64,000 nucleotides of DNA from Colocasia esculenta (Eukaryota; Streptophyta; Magnoliopsida; Alismatales; Araceae): assembly GCA_014218235.1 (NCBI GenBank), contig CM024753.1:182690348-182754347 (forward strand), written 5' to 3'. The position numbers and the translations under genes were made by a program. The notes under the pieces are model-generated. The model was not told the origin of the DNA. It saw only the letters and a list, made by a program, of their open reading frames with translations, and did not search any database. The number at the start of each line of letters is the position of its first letter. Within the stretch, counting starts at the first letter, position 1. Below, in pieces: positions 45,677-58,537 of this stretch.

Positions 45677-45857
45677 CTTAAAGAAGATCTCCGATCTCAG
45701 AGTTGGATCGAACTTAGTCTAACCTGTCACTTGAACTGGAGGGTGTTAAATACTTGTTGTTGTTGTTATTATTATTACTATTTAATTTCTGTCATGTCAT
45801 AACATATTTTGAAAGTAGCTTAAAAAATAAATTTTGATGTGATTGAGAGAGAAAAAG
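45677..45857. repeat. Insertion/deletion between duplicate copies
   Basis: About 180 bp present in copy B between CACAAACACAG and AGCATTCATTTTT and absent from copy A (junction near 1758). It includes a (TTG)n/(TTA)n run. Origin is not clear. Confidence 0.7.
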
Positions 45858-46631
45858 AGCATTCATTTTTTGGGAAAGTATTAATACCCCCTACTCGTTC
45901 TGTTCTATCTATAGGCACAAGGGGGCAAGCCCCACATCCAATGTGGCTATGGGACTCTCCCTCTTATATCTGTAAACAGAAAATGGTGAGTATGGTGAGG
46001 GTGAATGGTAAGTGGGGCTCTTCATTTTTAAATATCTTTCGTTATTTGGAAACTCCAGCCTAGCAAGTGTTCTTATCACTTCAGGGAAATGGACAAGTCC
46101 AAGCCGGCACTACTGGTTTTTCAAATGAACTAGGGGGTAGGAAACGATGGTACTAGTTGAGATTAAAAATACAGTTCAAGTCACAAAGCTAAATTCAAAG
46201 AAAGATAACTGGTTACATCAAATTGTGACGAGTTATTAACAAAGACCACTTCCATTGGAAAAGGACATGGGGAAGGAAGGTGCCTTATGACATATCACAC
46301 TCTTCTTATTCCTCTTTTCAGCTGTGTTAGCTTCTTACACATTAAAATGTCAATGTTGAAACTCCTGATCATCAGTGGAGAAGATAGATGAAAAATTAAG
46401 ATATTCAGACAAATAAAATAAGTCACATGAATACTGATTCTATAAGACGAAAAAGCTTTTGAAAAGTACATAGATGTGGTTTCTGCATATAATCGTAACT
46501 CTCCTAGATTTGGAATTCTCATAGAAAGAATAACATCATGAACCAATTATGACAACATAAAAGATAGTGTCCGTTTGGCATGAGAATAAAGTGAAGTGAG
46601 GACAGAGATAGTTTATCTCTATTCTCTGTGG

Positions 46632-48539
46632 GTATGTTTGATATTAGAATAGACCGAGAATTGATATCTTCTCTCTATTCCACGGTTGGCCAAACCGCAC
46701 CGTGCCATGGCTCCATCCCAATGGGGTGACCCCGGCGTGCCCCAGCGGCACGCCACGGTTTGCCACGGACCGGTACGGTCCGGTCCGTGGCAGGCCTTTT
46801 TTTTTTTTTTTTACTTTCCCCTCTCACATTCGGTGTATCTAAGAGGTCTACATGGTGTCTAATTGAGATAAAATTTTAAAGATGAGCTAATTAAGAGATG
46901 ATATAAATTATAGTAATTTTAGTTTAATTTTTTAAATTAATTTTTAGTCAAGTAAAAATTATCCTAAAAATCATTAGATCGACTTAATCTCAACATCTAA
47001 GGGATCTAAATGGTGTCTAATTGAGATAAAATTTCAAACATAAGCTAATTGATAGATGATACAAATTATAATAATTTTATTTTGATTTTTTAAATTATTT
47101 TTTGTAAAGTAAAAATTGTCCAAAAAATCATTAGGTCGACTTAATCTAAACATCTATGCATCAATTACTCATGATATTTATATTTTTAGAATCAGTACAT
47201 TTTTCTAGTAATTATGATGACTTCAGATTTGACTTTATTTTTGGAACCAAATATCGTCCCGTTGAAGTGCACAGATGGTTCGTCGTACTGCGACAAACCC
47301 TGTGCGTACTTAAGGGGTTTAAATGGTGTCTAATTCAGATGAAATTTTAAACATAAACTAATTAAGAGATGATACAAATTATAGTAATTATAGTTTACTT
47401 TTTTAGATTAAAATTTTATCAAGTAAAAATTATCTCAAAAATCATTAGGTCGACTTTATCTCAACATCTATGCATCAATAATTCCTGATATTTTATATTT
47501 TTAAAATCAATATATTTTTCTAGTAATTATGATGACTTCAGGTTTGACTTTATTTTTGGAACTGAATGTCGCCCCGTTGAAGTGCACACAATCAAAGATA
47601 GTACCAGAATTATATTAATAATATAAAAATATTCTAAAATTAAAGATAATTATGTTTTATATAAGTGATCATGTCTTACGTATAATTTACTATCTCTTTT
47701 AATTTCTTAGTGTCATATTAATATTTTATTATACATTTTAAGACGTTACAGTTTTGTTTCTATTTTCAGATTCTTGGTGTTGATCTAATGAAATACATTG
47801 GTCATATCATGAACAACTTTCATGAAGAGCCCAAAGATTAGATCACCAACGTTCAGGCTGTAGAGAGGCCGCACTCATTGCTAGTTTGGATCGCGATATG
47901 AGAGAGAAGGTTAAGAATAATCCACTGTATCTTTAAGCACAGACATTCATTTGATGTGATTCTAGTTGGAACTGTAGAGAAAGTCGTGGGGAACAACTTT
48001 CATGAAGAAGTCTCGAAGAGATATACCCTCGTTTGAGATGTGGAAGTCATGATAATCATGTATATGTAGATCATGATATGAGAGAGTATGTGAAGAATAA
48101 TCTACTATAACTTTGGACATAGACCACCAATTGAGGTGATTCCACTTTGAGGACGAAGCTGAAAAAGAATAGAACAACTTTTATGAAGACCTCGTGAGCA
48201 TATATATCAACCCCTTTTTAGGCTGTAGAAGACGTGATATCTCTGATAATTCTGGAGGATATGAGAGAGAAAGGGGAGAGAGAAAGGATACATACATGAG
48301 AAGAGATGGAAAGTCCATCTTGAGTTTGGATGGAGAGTCTTCTTTTGAAGTTTGCTCATTATAAATATTCATCAAGTTACAAAACTAAAAAAACAAATCA
48401 AACAAGTCATTTTCTCACCGTATCTCAGCGGTACGGTACGGTACAGTACCGTACCTTCCCACGTAGAATGCGGCACGGCCGATCCGGACGGTACGAAGAA
48501 CCTTGCTCTATTCTCGGTCTATCCTAATATCAAACATAC
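46632..48539. mobile_element. Family D element, complete copy with inverted-repeat ends
   Basis: The 30 bp at 46632-46661 and 48510-48539 are reverse complements with one mismatch. Just inside both ends are GC-rich GGTACGG/GGTCCGG blocks (46680-46800, 48420-48500). Between them are AT-rich tandem units (46840-47480), the GACGTTACAG region (47740) and three units of about 180 bp that begin GAACAACTTTCATGAAGA or similar (47811, 47992, 48171). There is no protein-coding frame. The class is unknown and target duplications were not identified. Confidence 0.55.
47811..48350. repeat. Tandem units of about 180 bp inside family D
   Basis: Three diverged repeats, each with AACAACTTT(C/T)ATGAAGA, a GATATGAGAGAG segment and a GAAGAATAATC segment. 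Confidence 0.65.
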
Positions 48540-48546
48540 TTTGTAT

Positions 48547-48700
48547 GTTTACCGTTCATAGAAATAAGAGGTGCTAAGAGAAATACAGATAATCTAGAAA
48601 ATGGAGATAGTAGTGAGGATAACTCATTCAAGGGGAACCATGGGAATGAGTTACTCCAACTTTTTTTATCTTCATTTCATACACTTCAAGGGAACTTTTT
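48547..48700. repeat. Inverted counterpart of 2515-2657
   Basis: Reverse complement of the block that directly follows the colinear duplication in copy A; here it lies beyond the family D element. Confidence 0.75.
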
Positions 48701-48888
48701 CCCATTAATATTTTTTACTTATATTATACACTAACCAGACTTAGGTTAATAAAATATTAGCAAAATAGTATTACTATATTGTTATAATAATTAACATAAT
48801 AATGAATATAGCTCTATTATTATATCATATATAATTATAATAATTAACATAGCAACATAGTTAGTTACCATAATATTATAGTAATTAA

Positions 48889-48941
48889 TGTTGAGATTTA
48901 AGATATTTACTCTTATACCAATTGTTGAGATTTAAGGTATT
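48889..48941. repeat. PBS/LTR-start tandem repeats, left part
   Basis: TGTTGAGATTTAAG, a spacer, ATACCAAT, then TGTTGAGATTTAAGGTATT. With 58538-58590 this forms a tandem array of 33-34-bp units, each joining a Sirevirus LTR start to a PBS-like sequence. The gypsy element at 48942 interrupts it. Confidence 0.65.
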
Positions 48942-50965
48942 TGTAATAGCCCATTCCAACTTCGAACCCTTAGTTGCCCCTTAGCACTCTTTCAATTATT
49001 TTATCCCCTTTTTTTCTTGTATTAACCATTATCCTACGATTTAAATGGGAATGAGAAAACTATTATTATTAAGTACTTTGCTAATTACCCTACATCGGTC
49101 TTAGTTTGAGTTCCCCGTTGGGAATTTGTATTTCTAGTCGAAGTGGAACTTCATATATGACAAAGTGAAGCTTCGACTGGTCAGTTTATATCGTTGTCGG
49201 TCAAAGTGCAGCTTCGTATATGATGAAGTGTAGCTTCGATCGATTCTGTTTATATCGTTGTCGGTTGAAGTGTAGCTTCGTATATGATGAAGTGAAGCTT
49301 TGACTGTTTCTATTTATATCATTGTCGGTTGAAGTGGGAATTTTGTATATCGCCGTCCCTTATTCAGTAATCGATGTTTAATTGGTAATCGATGTTTAGT
49401 TGGTAATCGATGTTTTAGTTAGAGAAATAGCAACCAATGTTTCATTCAGTAATTGATGCTTTGGTCAATAGTTGATGTTCCCTTTGTCCTCTTAACTAAC
49501 CAGAATTGAGTATAATCTTGTCAGACTGATGGAATGGCCGTCATCATCTGACTCCTTTGACCTGCCAACTTTCTGGCATGGATCCTTATGCTTGTCTGTA
49601 TACTTCATACTTTTCCGCAAATCGCGTTGCTGGTCATGTGAAGGACCTTCCACTCATACTGCCATCAGTCTCATCCACTGGATTGTTATCTTTCTTTGGT
49701 TGCATGTTGGCCAAGTGTCTGGACCCCCTTGTTAGTATTGCCCCACCTTAAAATTAAACCCTTATATAGCGTTGGTGGCCACTCCTAGTGGACTTTTTCT
49801 ATCCTCTACTGCTGGGAAACTGAAGGCTTGAGCTTGGAGCTATAGAAGCTTCCTGATGGATTTGGCCTTCCAGTTCTCTGTGGACCTTCTATTGATTTCC
49901 CCACACTAAGGTAGGCATAACCAATTCCTCCTTTGACCCCTTTGGAAGTCATCTTTATTTGTGATCCTGCATGTTCGATCCTTTGTGAAACTTCTGAGAG
50001 TCATCCTTCAACTCCTCAATACTGTGCCGTTTATGAGCCTGCATGTTTGATCTAGAAATTTGATTCAAACCCTTATTGGATAACGTTTGAAAATCCTATG
50101 TATGATTGTCTTGGAAAGGTACTTTGATCCTTCTTTCTAGGGTGGTTAAGACTCCTCATGGTTGGCGTCATGCATGAGGGGTCAACTGCGACGACGGTTT
50201 CATCCCACAAGTTAAACGTGGGTGATTAGGCTCACTAAGTTGGGAAATTTTGAGTATGTATGTATATGTAACATCCTATTTCGGCAGGTGGTTAGCTATA
50301 TGTTATGCATCCCCTGAGAGCATTGTTGATGTCATTTGCAAGATTTTGAATCCCTGCCAAGCAATCATGTCTTTGAAATATGATTCATGCATATTTGTGA
50401 ACATGCAACCTATTAAGTATTCCCTGTGATGTATACTTTTTATAACTTTTGTGCTTCTATAACCTCATAACTGTGCTTTACTCCATGCTCCTATGCTTTT
50501 CATTTTACTGGTTTGCATATTGGGTTCTTTTGGAACTCATACCTTCGTTGAAACCATTTCAGATTCTTCTTCATGATGCAGTTCTCTCTTCAAGCCAACC
50601 CCTTGCTGCACTCATGCTTCAAGCTGGGTGACTTCTATGGCTTTAAAAAGGTGTTTAAGTTGTGTGTACCCTTTTTTGTATTCAGATTTTCTAGCATGTA
50701 AATTTGAACAAACTATGATATTGTGTATATGTATATGTGGTGCTTTGCATGGGTGTTTGATGCTGCAACATAATTTTATATATTTAGTATTTTTACCATG
50801 TACAGTTCTTGTATTTGGTCTGCTAATATATTGCATGCATCACAGAAGGTCTTCCCATAACAATGTGTAAGATGCTTCCTTTTGGTTAGTGTGTGTTTCC
50901 ACGAAAAGAAATTCATGCTTCCTTTTGATGCTTCCTACGCTCTGAGTGTTCCAGCGTAGGTTATG
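48942..50965 (+). repeat. Left LTR of the gypsy element (3' boundary uncertain)
   Basis: Similar to 56242-58495 up to TTGGTTAGTGTG (about 50895), then different. It includes a minisatellite (49130-49340) of about 60 bp built on AAGTG(C/T)AGCTTCGTATATGA and an AATCGATGTTT short repeat. Confidence 0.75.
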
Positions 50966-53900
50966 TGTAGCACCTTGGAAAATTTTAATACTTAAAAATT
51001 TGAAATAATAATTTCTATAATAACAAAATAATATAAACATACGTACCACTATTGTATGTGCAAGAACACATCGAAAAATTCCGTAAAAATTATAACTCAA
51101 CCCCAAACATTATTCCTAAGTGTTCCACGAAGAAATTCATGCCACGAAAAATCTGATTGGCCAAGTGTACGTCACAATGTGACTAAGTATCCAAATTAGA
51201 AAACTAAGTTAACACAGAAATATAACATACTCACAAATTAAATGAACATGTGGGAGAGACTTCCAACATCATGAATTGATGACCCATTATCGGAATTGGA
51301 CCAATGGACCTCTCATAACCCATGAATAAATTCAAGTAAGAAAAATACAATAGAATCCGTAACTCTATTATTCCCTAATTAAACAGGAAAATTCCCATAA
51401 GTTAAATTCCATTAAGTGATGGGCTTTACTGAGTGGATCATGTAAAAGTTATGGGCCAAAATAGAGATTTTTAAGAGATGAATAATAAGAAAATACCCTA
51501 AATTCGTATCTTTATTATTTCCCAAAATAAAAAGAGTTATTAAAACATTAAAATAGTGAATATGGGTTGGAATTGGACTCCTAACCCTACCCTAATTGGT
51601 TAGACACGAAATTACATCCCAACCTAACTCAATTAGGAGGTGGAAAGCTTGGAAGGTGGAAGGAAATTAGGAAATCTCGGAATTAAAGGGGAATTAGAGT
51701 CATAATAGGAAATGGAAACCAAGGGAGCTTAAATACTCCCCAATCTCTCCATGGTCGGCCCTAATGCGTTGCTGAGGGTTGTTGGACGTGGAGAAGAGGC
51801 CAAGGAAAGGGAGAACTCGTGGGGAGAAGGATTGCTCAAGCCCCAACCCTTGTTCTTCAAGTTTTAAACGCTAGGAGACAAAACGACTCAAAGGTAGGCA
51901 TTTTCACAAGCAAAACTCAATTAATTTCGTCTGTAGGATGTTCCAAACATCAGGAACAAAAGCCCTCTTGTTGCTCTATTTTTTGTCGATCCAATCTTTT
52001 GTTCTTTATTTTTGAAGTTCTGTAACCATCTTGACCCCGAACCCTCATGTTAAATATAGATCTACATGTACACTTGATCCCATGCCACAAAAATTTAACT
52101 GGAGATACTGATGGTTGTTAGGCATCGTTTTCCCCTGAAAGCCCCAATTTTCATCCAATATACTCCTCGAATTAAATCTTTTACCTTCACTGTACACTTT
52201 TATGTGTTCATCGTGCATGTTCATGTTTAAAACCTGTCCAGACCTTGATGATTTACAAATTCCTATTTATTGTGTATACCCTCGCCTGTCTAGATTAGTT
52301 TGCAAGTGATTTCGCAATTTTTCATCAACTGTGCATCGAGTTCTTAATTTTTGAACGACCTAGTGTCAAAACATGGAAACCTAGACCGCAATCCAAGGCA
52401 TGGTCCTTTTCCCGCTCGGACTCAGACGCAGGACCTGAGAACGCGACGGCCGGATAGGCCGTGTTCTCAGGGCTGATCATGACATAACTACCTGTCGCAT
52501 TCTGAACGCGACAGGAACTGGCGTCACGTTCTGGCTACATGTTCTGACAGACCCGTCGCGACCTTTGATTGACCCTGTCGCGTTCTGTACATACCCTGTC
52601 GTGATCTTAACTTTTGCATAAAAATCCTATATTTTATTAATATTGAATTTCTACAGTAACCTCATATATTGTTGATTGTCTTAAACACAGTAAACGAAAC
52701 TGTTAAACTTGGATATGTAATAGTTAATTAAAAGTAATTCACATGACCTTTTCATGTCCATGATTCTCTTTATCACATGCACATACTTGAAATCATCTGT
52801 TATGACTTAACTTGGCATGAAAATATTTCATAATATATCTGGTAATTTATTTCAATAATATATTTAAATTTCCCTATTTTAAATGGACTTGTCTTCGTCT
52901 CTTGCGTTGTTTTGGGAATACCGTTACCGACGCTCCACTGTTCTAGAATTCCTCTGGAACGTCGAGCACTTGTTTCTATATATACACTTTCACTTGACTT
53001 GGACAAACTCTTCGTCGGATATTCCTTCTGCCGGACTAGTGAATCCTTATTCAAGGCCTCCGAAAGACTCCTCTGTCCATGGATTCCCACATGGCCGACG
53101 AGCTGGTTGTACCCTAATACCTATGATACCCTTTAGGGATCAGTAAGATCCAAACGGCTTTAGACCGCTCTCTCGCTCTTATCTTGAGTGCCGGACCTCT
53201 GGACCTGTGCATAACAAGGCCATTGGAAGGGTAGTGGATTCCACCTGACTGCCAACACCAATTGCGCGTGTTGTGCAACAGTTACTATCGCCCGTTTACT
53301 CGACGTTTTATGTGCAATAATCTATAGTTTCTCATCTATACTCTACTTGATCATCTATTCACGTTCTCTATACACTCGTCTATTCATCTAGTACTTTCAT
53401 CTCTTCTTGGTACTCTATTTGGCCATCTATTGATTGTCTAAAAATAAACAATATAACCAATGCCTGACAATATAGGGCCCAATCTGGTCCTGGGACGAGC
53501 GCCCGAAAGTGCCATTTACTCGCGGGAGTTCAATGATCAAGATGTTGGCATTACATCCAAGTGTCATACTATCAAGATTAATCTAAGACAATCAAACCAA
53601 AGTGCTATATTCTTTCATTGTCTTTTGACAAACCAAAGTGCTATATTTTCTTGTTGTCTGTTGACAAAACAAAGTGTTATATTCTCTCTCGGCTATCTAC
53701 GGATAACCAAAGTGCAATGCCATCTCGATTGACAAAGAGTTAATCAAAGTGCTATACTATTTCGATTGTTGAAAATCAATCAAAGTGCAATTTACTCTCT
53801 ATATGGCCAACTACTTTCTCTCTCCTTGCTGTACATGTTACTTGCTATTACTTGACACTGACGTTGCTTGCTATCATGTATTATCTCTTTTCTATCGTGA

Positions 53901-54433
53901 CATGATCATATTCATTGTGCTATACTTGATTCATGTGCTATTTAAACTACGTTACTTGTGCTATTACTTTCTCAACTTTACATGACTCTCTCTATCATTA
54001 GTTACTCTGTCCTCTAAAGCATTAATTATTTAAAGCGTGCTTGACTCATGAGATTTAAGTCCTACTGAGCATTATCACTCACCCTTCGTTATTGTGTCTC
54101 AGGTAAGTCGGATGATAACGTTACACACACCAATGGGATCGGACCAGAGTGATGAGCGACCTGGAGTCAATGATGAAGTTACCCTAGTACAAGGGAGTCT
54201 AGTAGTTATTGCTTTAGATTTCTTTTTTTGTAATGATGTCATTGAGCCCTATGTGTTGACTCGAAATTAGTGGTTGTAATAGTCTTAGTAAAATTTCAAT
54301 GAAATGAAGAGTTTATTCCAATTATTATTCATTAGATGCTCTGAATTACTTAACTGTGGTGCAATTTACTCTACTATGCACTTTGCTCACGTCTCCCCGA
54401 TTTATTCCACTACTAAATTGGCGGAGCGTGACA
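50966..54433 (+). mobile_element. Solo LTR of a second gypsy (Tekay/Del-type) family
   Basis: 3.47 kb beginning TGTAGCACCTTGG and ending GGAGCGTGACA, flanked by a perfect TTATG duplication (50961-50965, 54434-54438). No internal region or second LTR is present, so it arose by LTR-LTR recombination. No coding frame is seen in it. Confidence 0.75.
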
Positions 54434-54598
54434 TTATGGGATAAGGTCGATCTGTGACCATTCACTTAATAAAATGTTAATAAGAATTTGAACATGTGTG
54501 CTTTTGGGTATTTATAACCTTTTGTTCTTAGAATCTAAGGGGTTAGAAATTTCGTTTGGAAGTGCTAATCTTTAACTAGGTGGCATTGATTCAGGAGA

Positions 54599-56097
54599 AT
54601 GGACGAAATAGCAAAAGGCTTATATACTCCTAGGGAGGAGGAGCCCACTAATGTTGGAGGATCCTCTGGGGAAGCACAAGGCACCCCAACTGGTGATGCC
54701 TAAGGAGCTTCTGCCACCTCCGACTTTGCAGCATTTATGCAGTCATTTCAAGGGTTTGTGCAGACCATGATGAGGAACCAAGGTATTCCCCAACAAGATA
54801 GAGGAGCGGGAATATCACTAATAGAGAAATTTAAGAAAATGGGACCTCCGGCTTTTACTGGGACCAACCAACCAGAAGAGGTGGAAGGTTGGATCAGGGA
54901 ATTGGAAAAGATCTTCAAGGCTATTGGATGTGCAGAGGAGGATAAATTGACCTTGGCCGCCTACATGCTTCAAGATAGGGCAGATGAATGGTGGCATTGC
55001 ATGATGAGAAATACCTTCAAAGGCCGGACTGATGATATTTGTTGGGAGGAATTTTTGCAAGCATTCTATGAGAAATATACCCCTCAGCACATCAAGGACA
55101 AGAAGGAGCTAGAGTTCCTACAGCTGGAGCAGAAAGGCTTGAGCGTATCTGAATATGAAGTTATGTTCACCCGCTTAGAGAAGTATGCACTCCACATATG
55201 TAGTGATGAAGTCAGAAGAGTAAAGAAATTTGTTAGAGGTTTGAAGCCTGTGATGCGTAGTAGAGTGGCACCTATGGACCCTCAGACTATGACCGCTGCT
55301 TTAAGGACAACCTTTATAGTCGAAGCGGAACATGAGGAGTTTGTTAAGGACAAAGGTGCCAGACTTGAGAAGAAGAGAAGCTTGCCTAAGGAAGATAAGG
55401 AGGAGGGGAATAAGAAGCCTTTCATGGGACACCCTGAAGGAGAAGGCAGTAAGAGATGGTCGGTTTGTACTCAGTGCGACAAAAGGCACCCAAGGACTGA
55501 GTGCTGGAAGATCGCTGGAAGATGCTTTGGTTGTGGCTAGACAGGACACATGGTTAAGGACTGCTCCCAGCCTCAATAGCAGCAAGCCCCAAAGCAACAA
55601 CCCCGAGGGCAGGCTAGAGTTTTTGCCTTAACCAAAGAAGAAGCAAGGGAATCACCTATTGTGGCCGAAGGTATTCTTCTAACTGGGGGATTGCATGCTA
55701 GAATTCATTTGATCCGGGGGTCACTCATTCTTTTATATCTCACAAATTTGCCAACTTGTTGAATAAGGAAGTAGCTTTACTTGATGAGGGTATGACCCTT
55801 GACTGTCCCACTAGTTAGATAGTTACCCTCTCCTCAGCCATCCCCAATGTAAGCATCATAATTGCAGACCATGAGCTCCTTGCCTATGTGTACATACTTG
55901 ACATGCAAGATTATGATCTGATCCTAGGAATGGACTGGGTAGCTAATCACCTTGCAATACTGAATTGTCGAAATAAGACTCTAACTTTTAAGAAACAAGG
56001 AGTTTTAGGCATGCTGGTTCTAGGTGAGATCTGCACTACTAGACCAAATCAAGGAGGCCCAGTAGAAAGGCCAAATATTGCAGAGGCTATTATGTAA
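54599..56097 (+). pseudogene. Gypsy gag-protease, broken
   Basis: It starts MDEIAKGLYTPREEE at 54599, with TAA at about 54701, then an open stretch 54737-55540. The retrotransposon gag domain runs from KKMGPPAFTG through WWHCM and FLQAFYEKYTP to FVRGLKP. The CCHC knuckle CFGCG..GHMVKDC contains a TAG in place of a codon. The aspartic protease is frameshifted (FDPGVTHSFIS near 55715), has another stop near 55816, and continues with YDLILGMDWV (55911). It ends at 56097 with no RT. It is unlikely to make full gag-protease. Confidence 0.85.
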
Positions 56098-56227
56098 GCT
56101 TGGTTTTGCTAGGAAAGGTTTGGGAGTAATCAGACATCAAGGCCGAAGATGTGTGCTAAGGGATGAACGTTGTGTATCCCCAATTGGTTAGTAAGCAATC
56201 TTGAATTTCGAGGATGAAATTAATTTT

Positions 56228-56241
56228 AAGGGGGGTAGAAT
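56228..56241 (+). other. PPT of the gypsy element
   Basis: AAGGGGGGTAGAAT directly before TGTAACAGCCC, the usual layout of Tekay/Del-type elements. Confidence 0.8.
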
Positions 56242-58268
56242 TGTAACAGCCCATTCCAACTTCGAACCCTTAGTTGCCCCTTAGCACTCTTTCAGTTATT
56301 TTAACCCCCTTTTGCCTCGGATTAACCATTATCCTATGATTTAAATGGGAATGAGAGAACTATTATTATTAAGTACTTTGTTAATTACCCTACCTGGGTC
56401 TTAGTTTGTGTTCCCCGTTGGAAATTTGTGTTTCCAGTCAAAGTGGAACTTTGTATATGACGAAGTAAAACTTTGACTGGTCAGTTTATATCATTGTCAG
56501 TTAAAGTGCAGCTTCGTATATGACAAAGTGTAGCTTCGACCAATTCTGTTTATATCGTTGTCTGTTGAAGTGTAGCTTCATATATGATGAAGTGTAGCTT
56601 CGACCGATTCTATTTATATCATTGTCGGTCGAAGTGTAGCTTCGCATATGACGAAGTGTAGCTTCAACCGATTTTGTTTATATTGTTGTCAGTCGAAGTG
56701 CAACTTTGTATATGACGAAATGAAGCTTCGACTGTTTCTGTTTATAACGTTATCGGTCGAAGTCAGAATTTTGTATATCGATGTCCCTTAGTCAGTAATC
56801 GATGTTTCATTGGTAATCGATGTTTAATTGGTAATCGATGTTTAGTTAGTAATTGATGTTTTAGTTAGCAAAATAGCAACCGATGTTTCAGTCAGTAATC
56901 AATGCTTTGGTCAACATTCGATGTTCCCTCTGTCCTCTTAACGAACCAGAATTAAGTATAATCTTGTAGCGCTTGTGCTTTTGTCAGACTGATTGAATGG
57001 TTGTCATCATCTGGCTCCTTTGACCTGCCAACTTTCTGGCATGGATCCCTATGCATGTCTGTATACTTCATACTTTTCTGCAAATCGCGCTGCTGGTCAT
57101 GTGAAGGACCTTCCACTCATACTGCCATCAGTCTCATCCACTAAATTTGTATCTTTCTTTGGTTGCATGTTGGCCAAGTGTCTGGACCCCCTTGTTAGTA
57201 TTGCCCCACCTTAAAATTAAACCCTTATATAGCGTTGGTGGCCGCTCCTAGTGGACTTTTTCTATCTTCTACTGCTGGGAAACTGAAGGCTTGAGCTTGG
57301 AGCTATAGAAGCTTCCTGGCGGATTTGGCCTTCCAGTTCTCTGTGGACCTTCTGCTGGTTTCCCCACACTAAGGTGGGCATAACCAATCCCTCCTTCGAC
57401 CCCTTTGGAAGTCATCTTCGTTTGTTAACCTACATGTTTGATCCTTTGTGAAACTTCTAAGAGTCATCCTTTAACTCCTCAGTACTGTGTCGTTTATAAG
57501 CCTGCATGTTTGATCAAGAAATTTTTTTCGAACCCTTTTTGGATCGAACCCTTTTTGGATAACCTTTGAAAATCCTATGTCTGATGGTCTTGGTAAGGTA
57601 CTTTGATCCTTCTCTCTAGTGGTTAGGACTCCTCATGGTTGGCGTCATGCATGAGGGGTCAGCCGTGATGACAGTTTCATCCCACAAGTTAAACAAGGGT
57701 GATTAGGCTCACTAAATTGGGCAAATTTGAGTATGTATGTATATGTAACATCTTGTTTCTGCAGGTGGTTAGCTATATGTTATGCATCCCCTAAGAGCTT
57801 TGCTGATGCCATTTGCAAGATTTTGAATCCCTGCCAAGCAATCATACCTTTGTAATATGATTCATGCATATCTGTGAACATGTAACCTATTAATTCTTCT
57901 CTATGATGTATACTTTGTATAAATTTTGTGCTTCTATAACCTCATAACTATGCTTTATTCCATGATCCTATGCTTTTCATTTTACTGGTTTGCCTACTGG
58001 GTTCCTTTGGAACTCATGTCTTCGTTGAAACCATTTCAGATTCTTCTTTATGATGCAGTCCTCTCTTCAAGCCAACCCCTTGCTGCACTCATGCTTTAGG
58101 TTGGGCGACCTCTAGAGCTTTAAAAAGTTGTTTAAGTTGTGACTGTACTTTTTTGTATTCAAACTTTATGGCGTGTAAATTTGAATAGACTATGATATTA
58201 AACACACACACACACACACACGCACACACGCACACACGCACACGCGCACACGCGCACACGCACACACG

Positions 58269-58338
<70 letters not shown>

Positions 58339-58537
58339 GGTGCTTTACGCGGGTGTTTGATGCTGTAATAGAAATTTGTATATTTAGTATTTTTACCATG
58401 TATAGTTCTTGTGTTTGGTCTGCTAATATATTACATGCAGCACAAAAGGCCTTCCCATAACAATGTGTAAGATGCTTCCATTTGGTTAGTGTGCGTGTCG
58501 CCTCTTAACCGGCAGGGAGGGGTGACATGGCACTACA
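56242..58537 (+). repeat. Right LTR of the gypsy element
   Basis: 2296 bp; more minisatellite units (56440-56770, about five) than the left LTR and a large compound microsatellite at 58201-58335. Confidence 0.82.
58201..58335. repeat. Compound microsatellite (AC)n-(GCAC)n-(TA)n
   Basis: About 70 bp of CA repeats with CG steps is followed by about 35 TA units. The left LTR has only a short GTGTATATGTATATGTG here, so the array expanded in this LTR. Confidence 0.92.

Larger units (their letters stand above)
42870..46620. repeat. Segmental duplication, copy B
   Basis: Partner of 1-2512. Relative to copy A it carries about 970 bp around 43340-44320 (GC-rich spacer plus nested MITEs), about 95 bp near 44840-44935 and about 180 bp at 45677-45857. 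Apart from the DXS exons no gene is seen in 43223-46620. Confidence 0.85.
48942..58537 (+). mobile_element. Ty3/gypsy element with gag-protease only (non-autonomous)
   Basis: The left LTR begins TGTAATAGCCC (48942) and the right LTR TGTAACAGCCC (56242); the right one ends CACTACA at 58537. The 5-bp duplication GTATT is at 48937-48941 and 58538-58542. The PPT AAGGGGGGTAGAAT precedes the right LTR. The internal region keeps gag and protease but no RT, RNase H or integrase. A solo LTR is inserted near the left LTR/internal boundary. The 3' end of the left LTR could not be matched to that of the right LTR. Confidence 0.75.

Noticed and set aside
49529..49751. Short frame MDPYACLYTSYFSANR, duplicated at 56993-57214
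   Set aside because: It lies within both LTR copies of the gypsy element, differs in extent between them and has no known domain; duplication comes from the LTR pair.
58089..58399. Cys/Val- and Tyr/Ile-repeat frames
   Set aside because: Artefacts of the AC/TA microsatellite.
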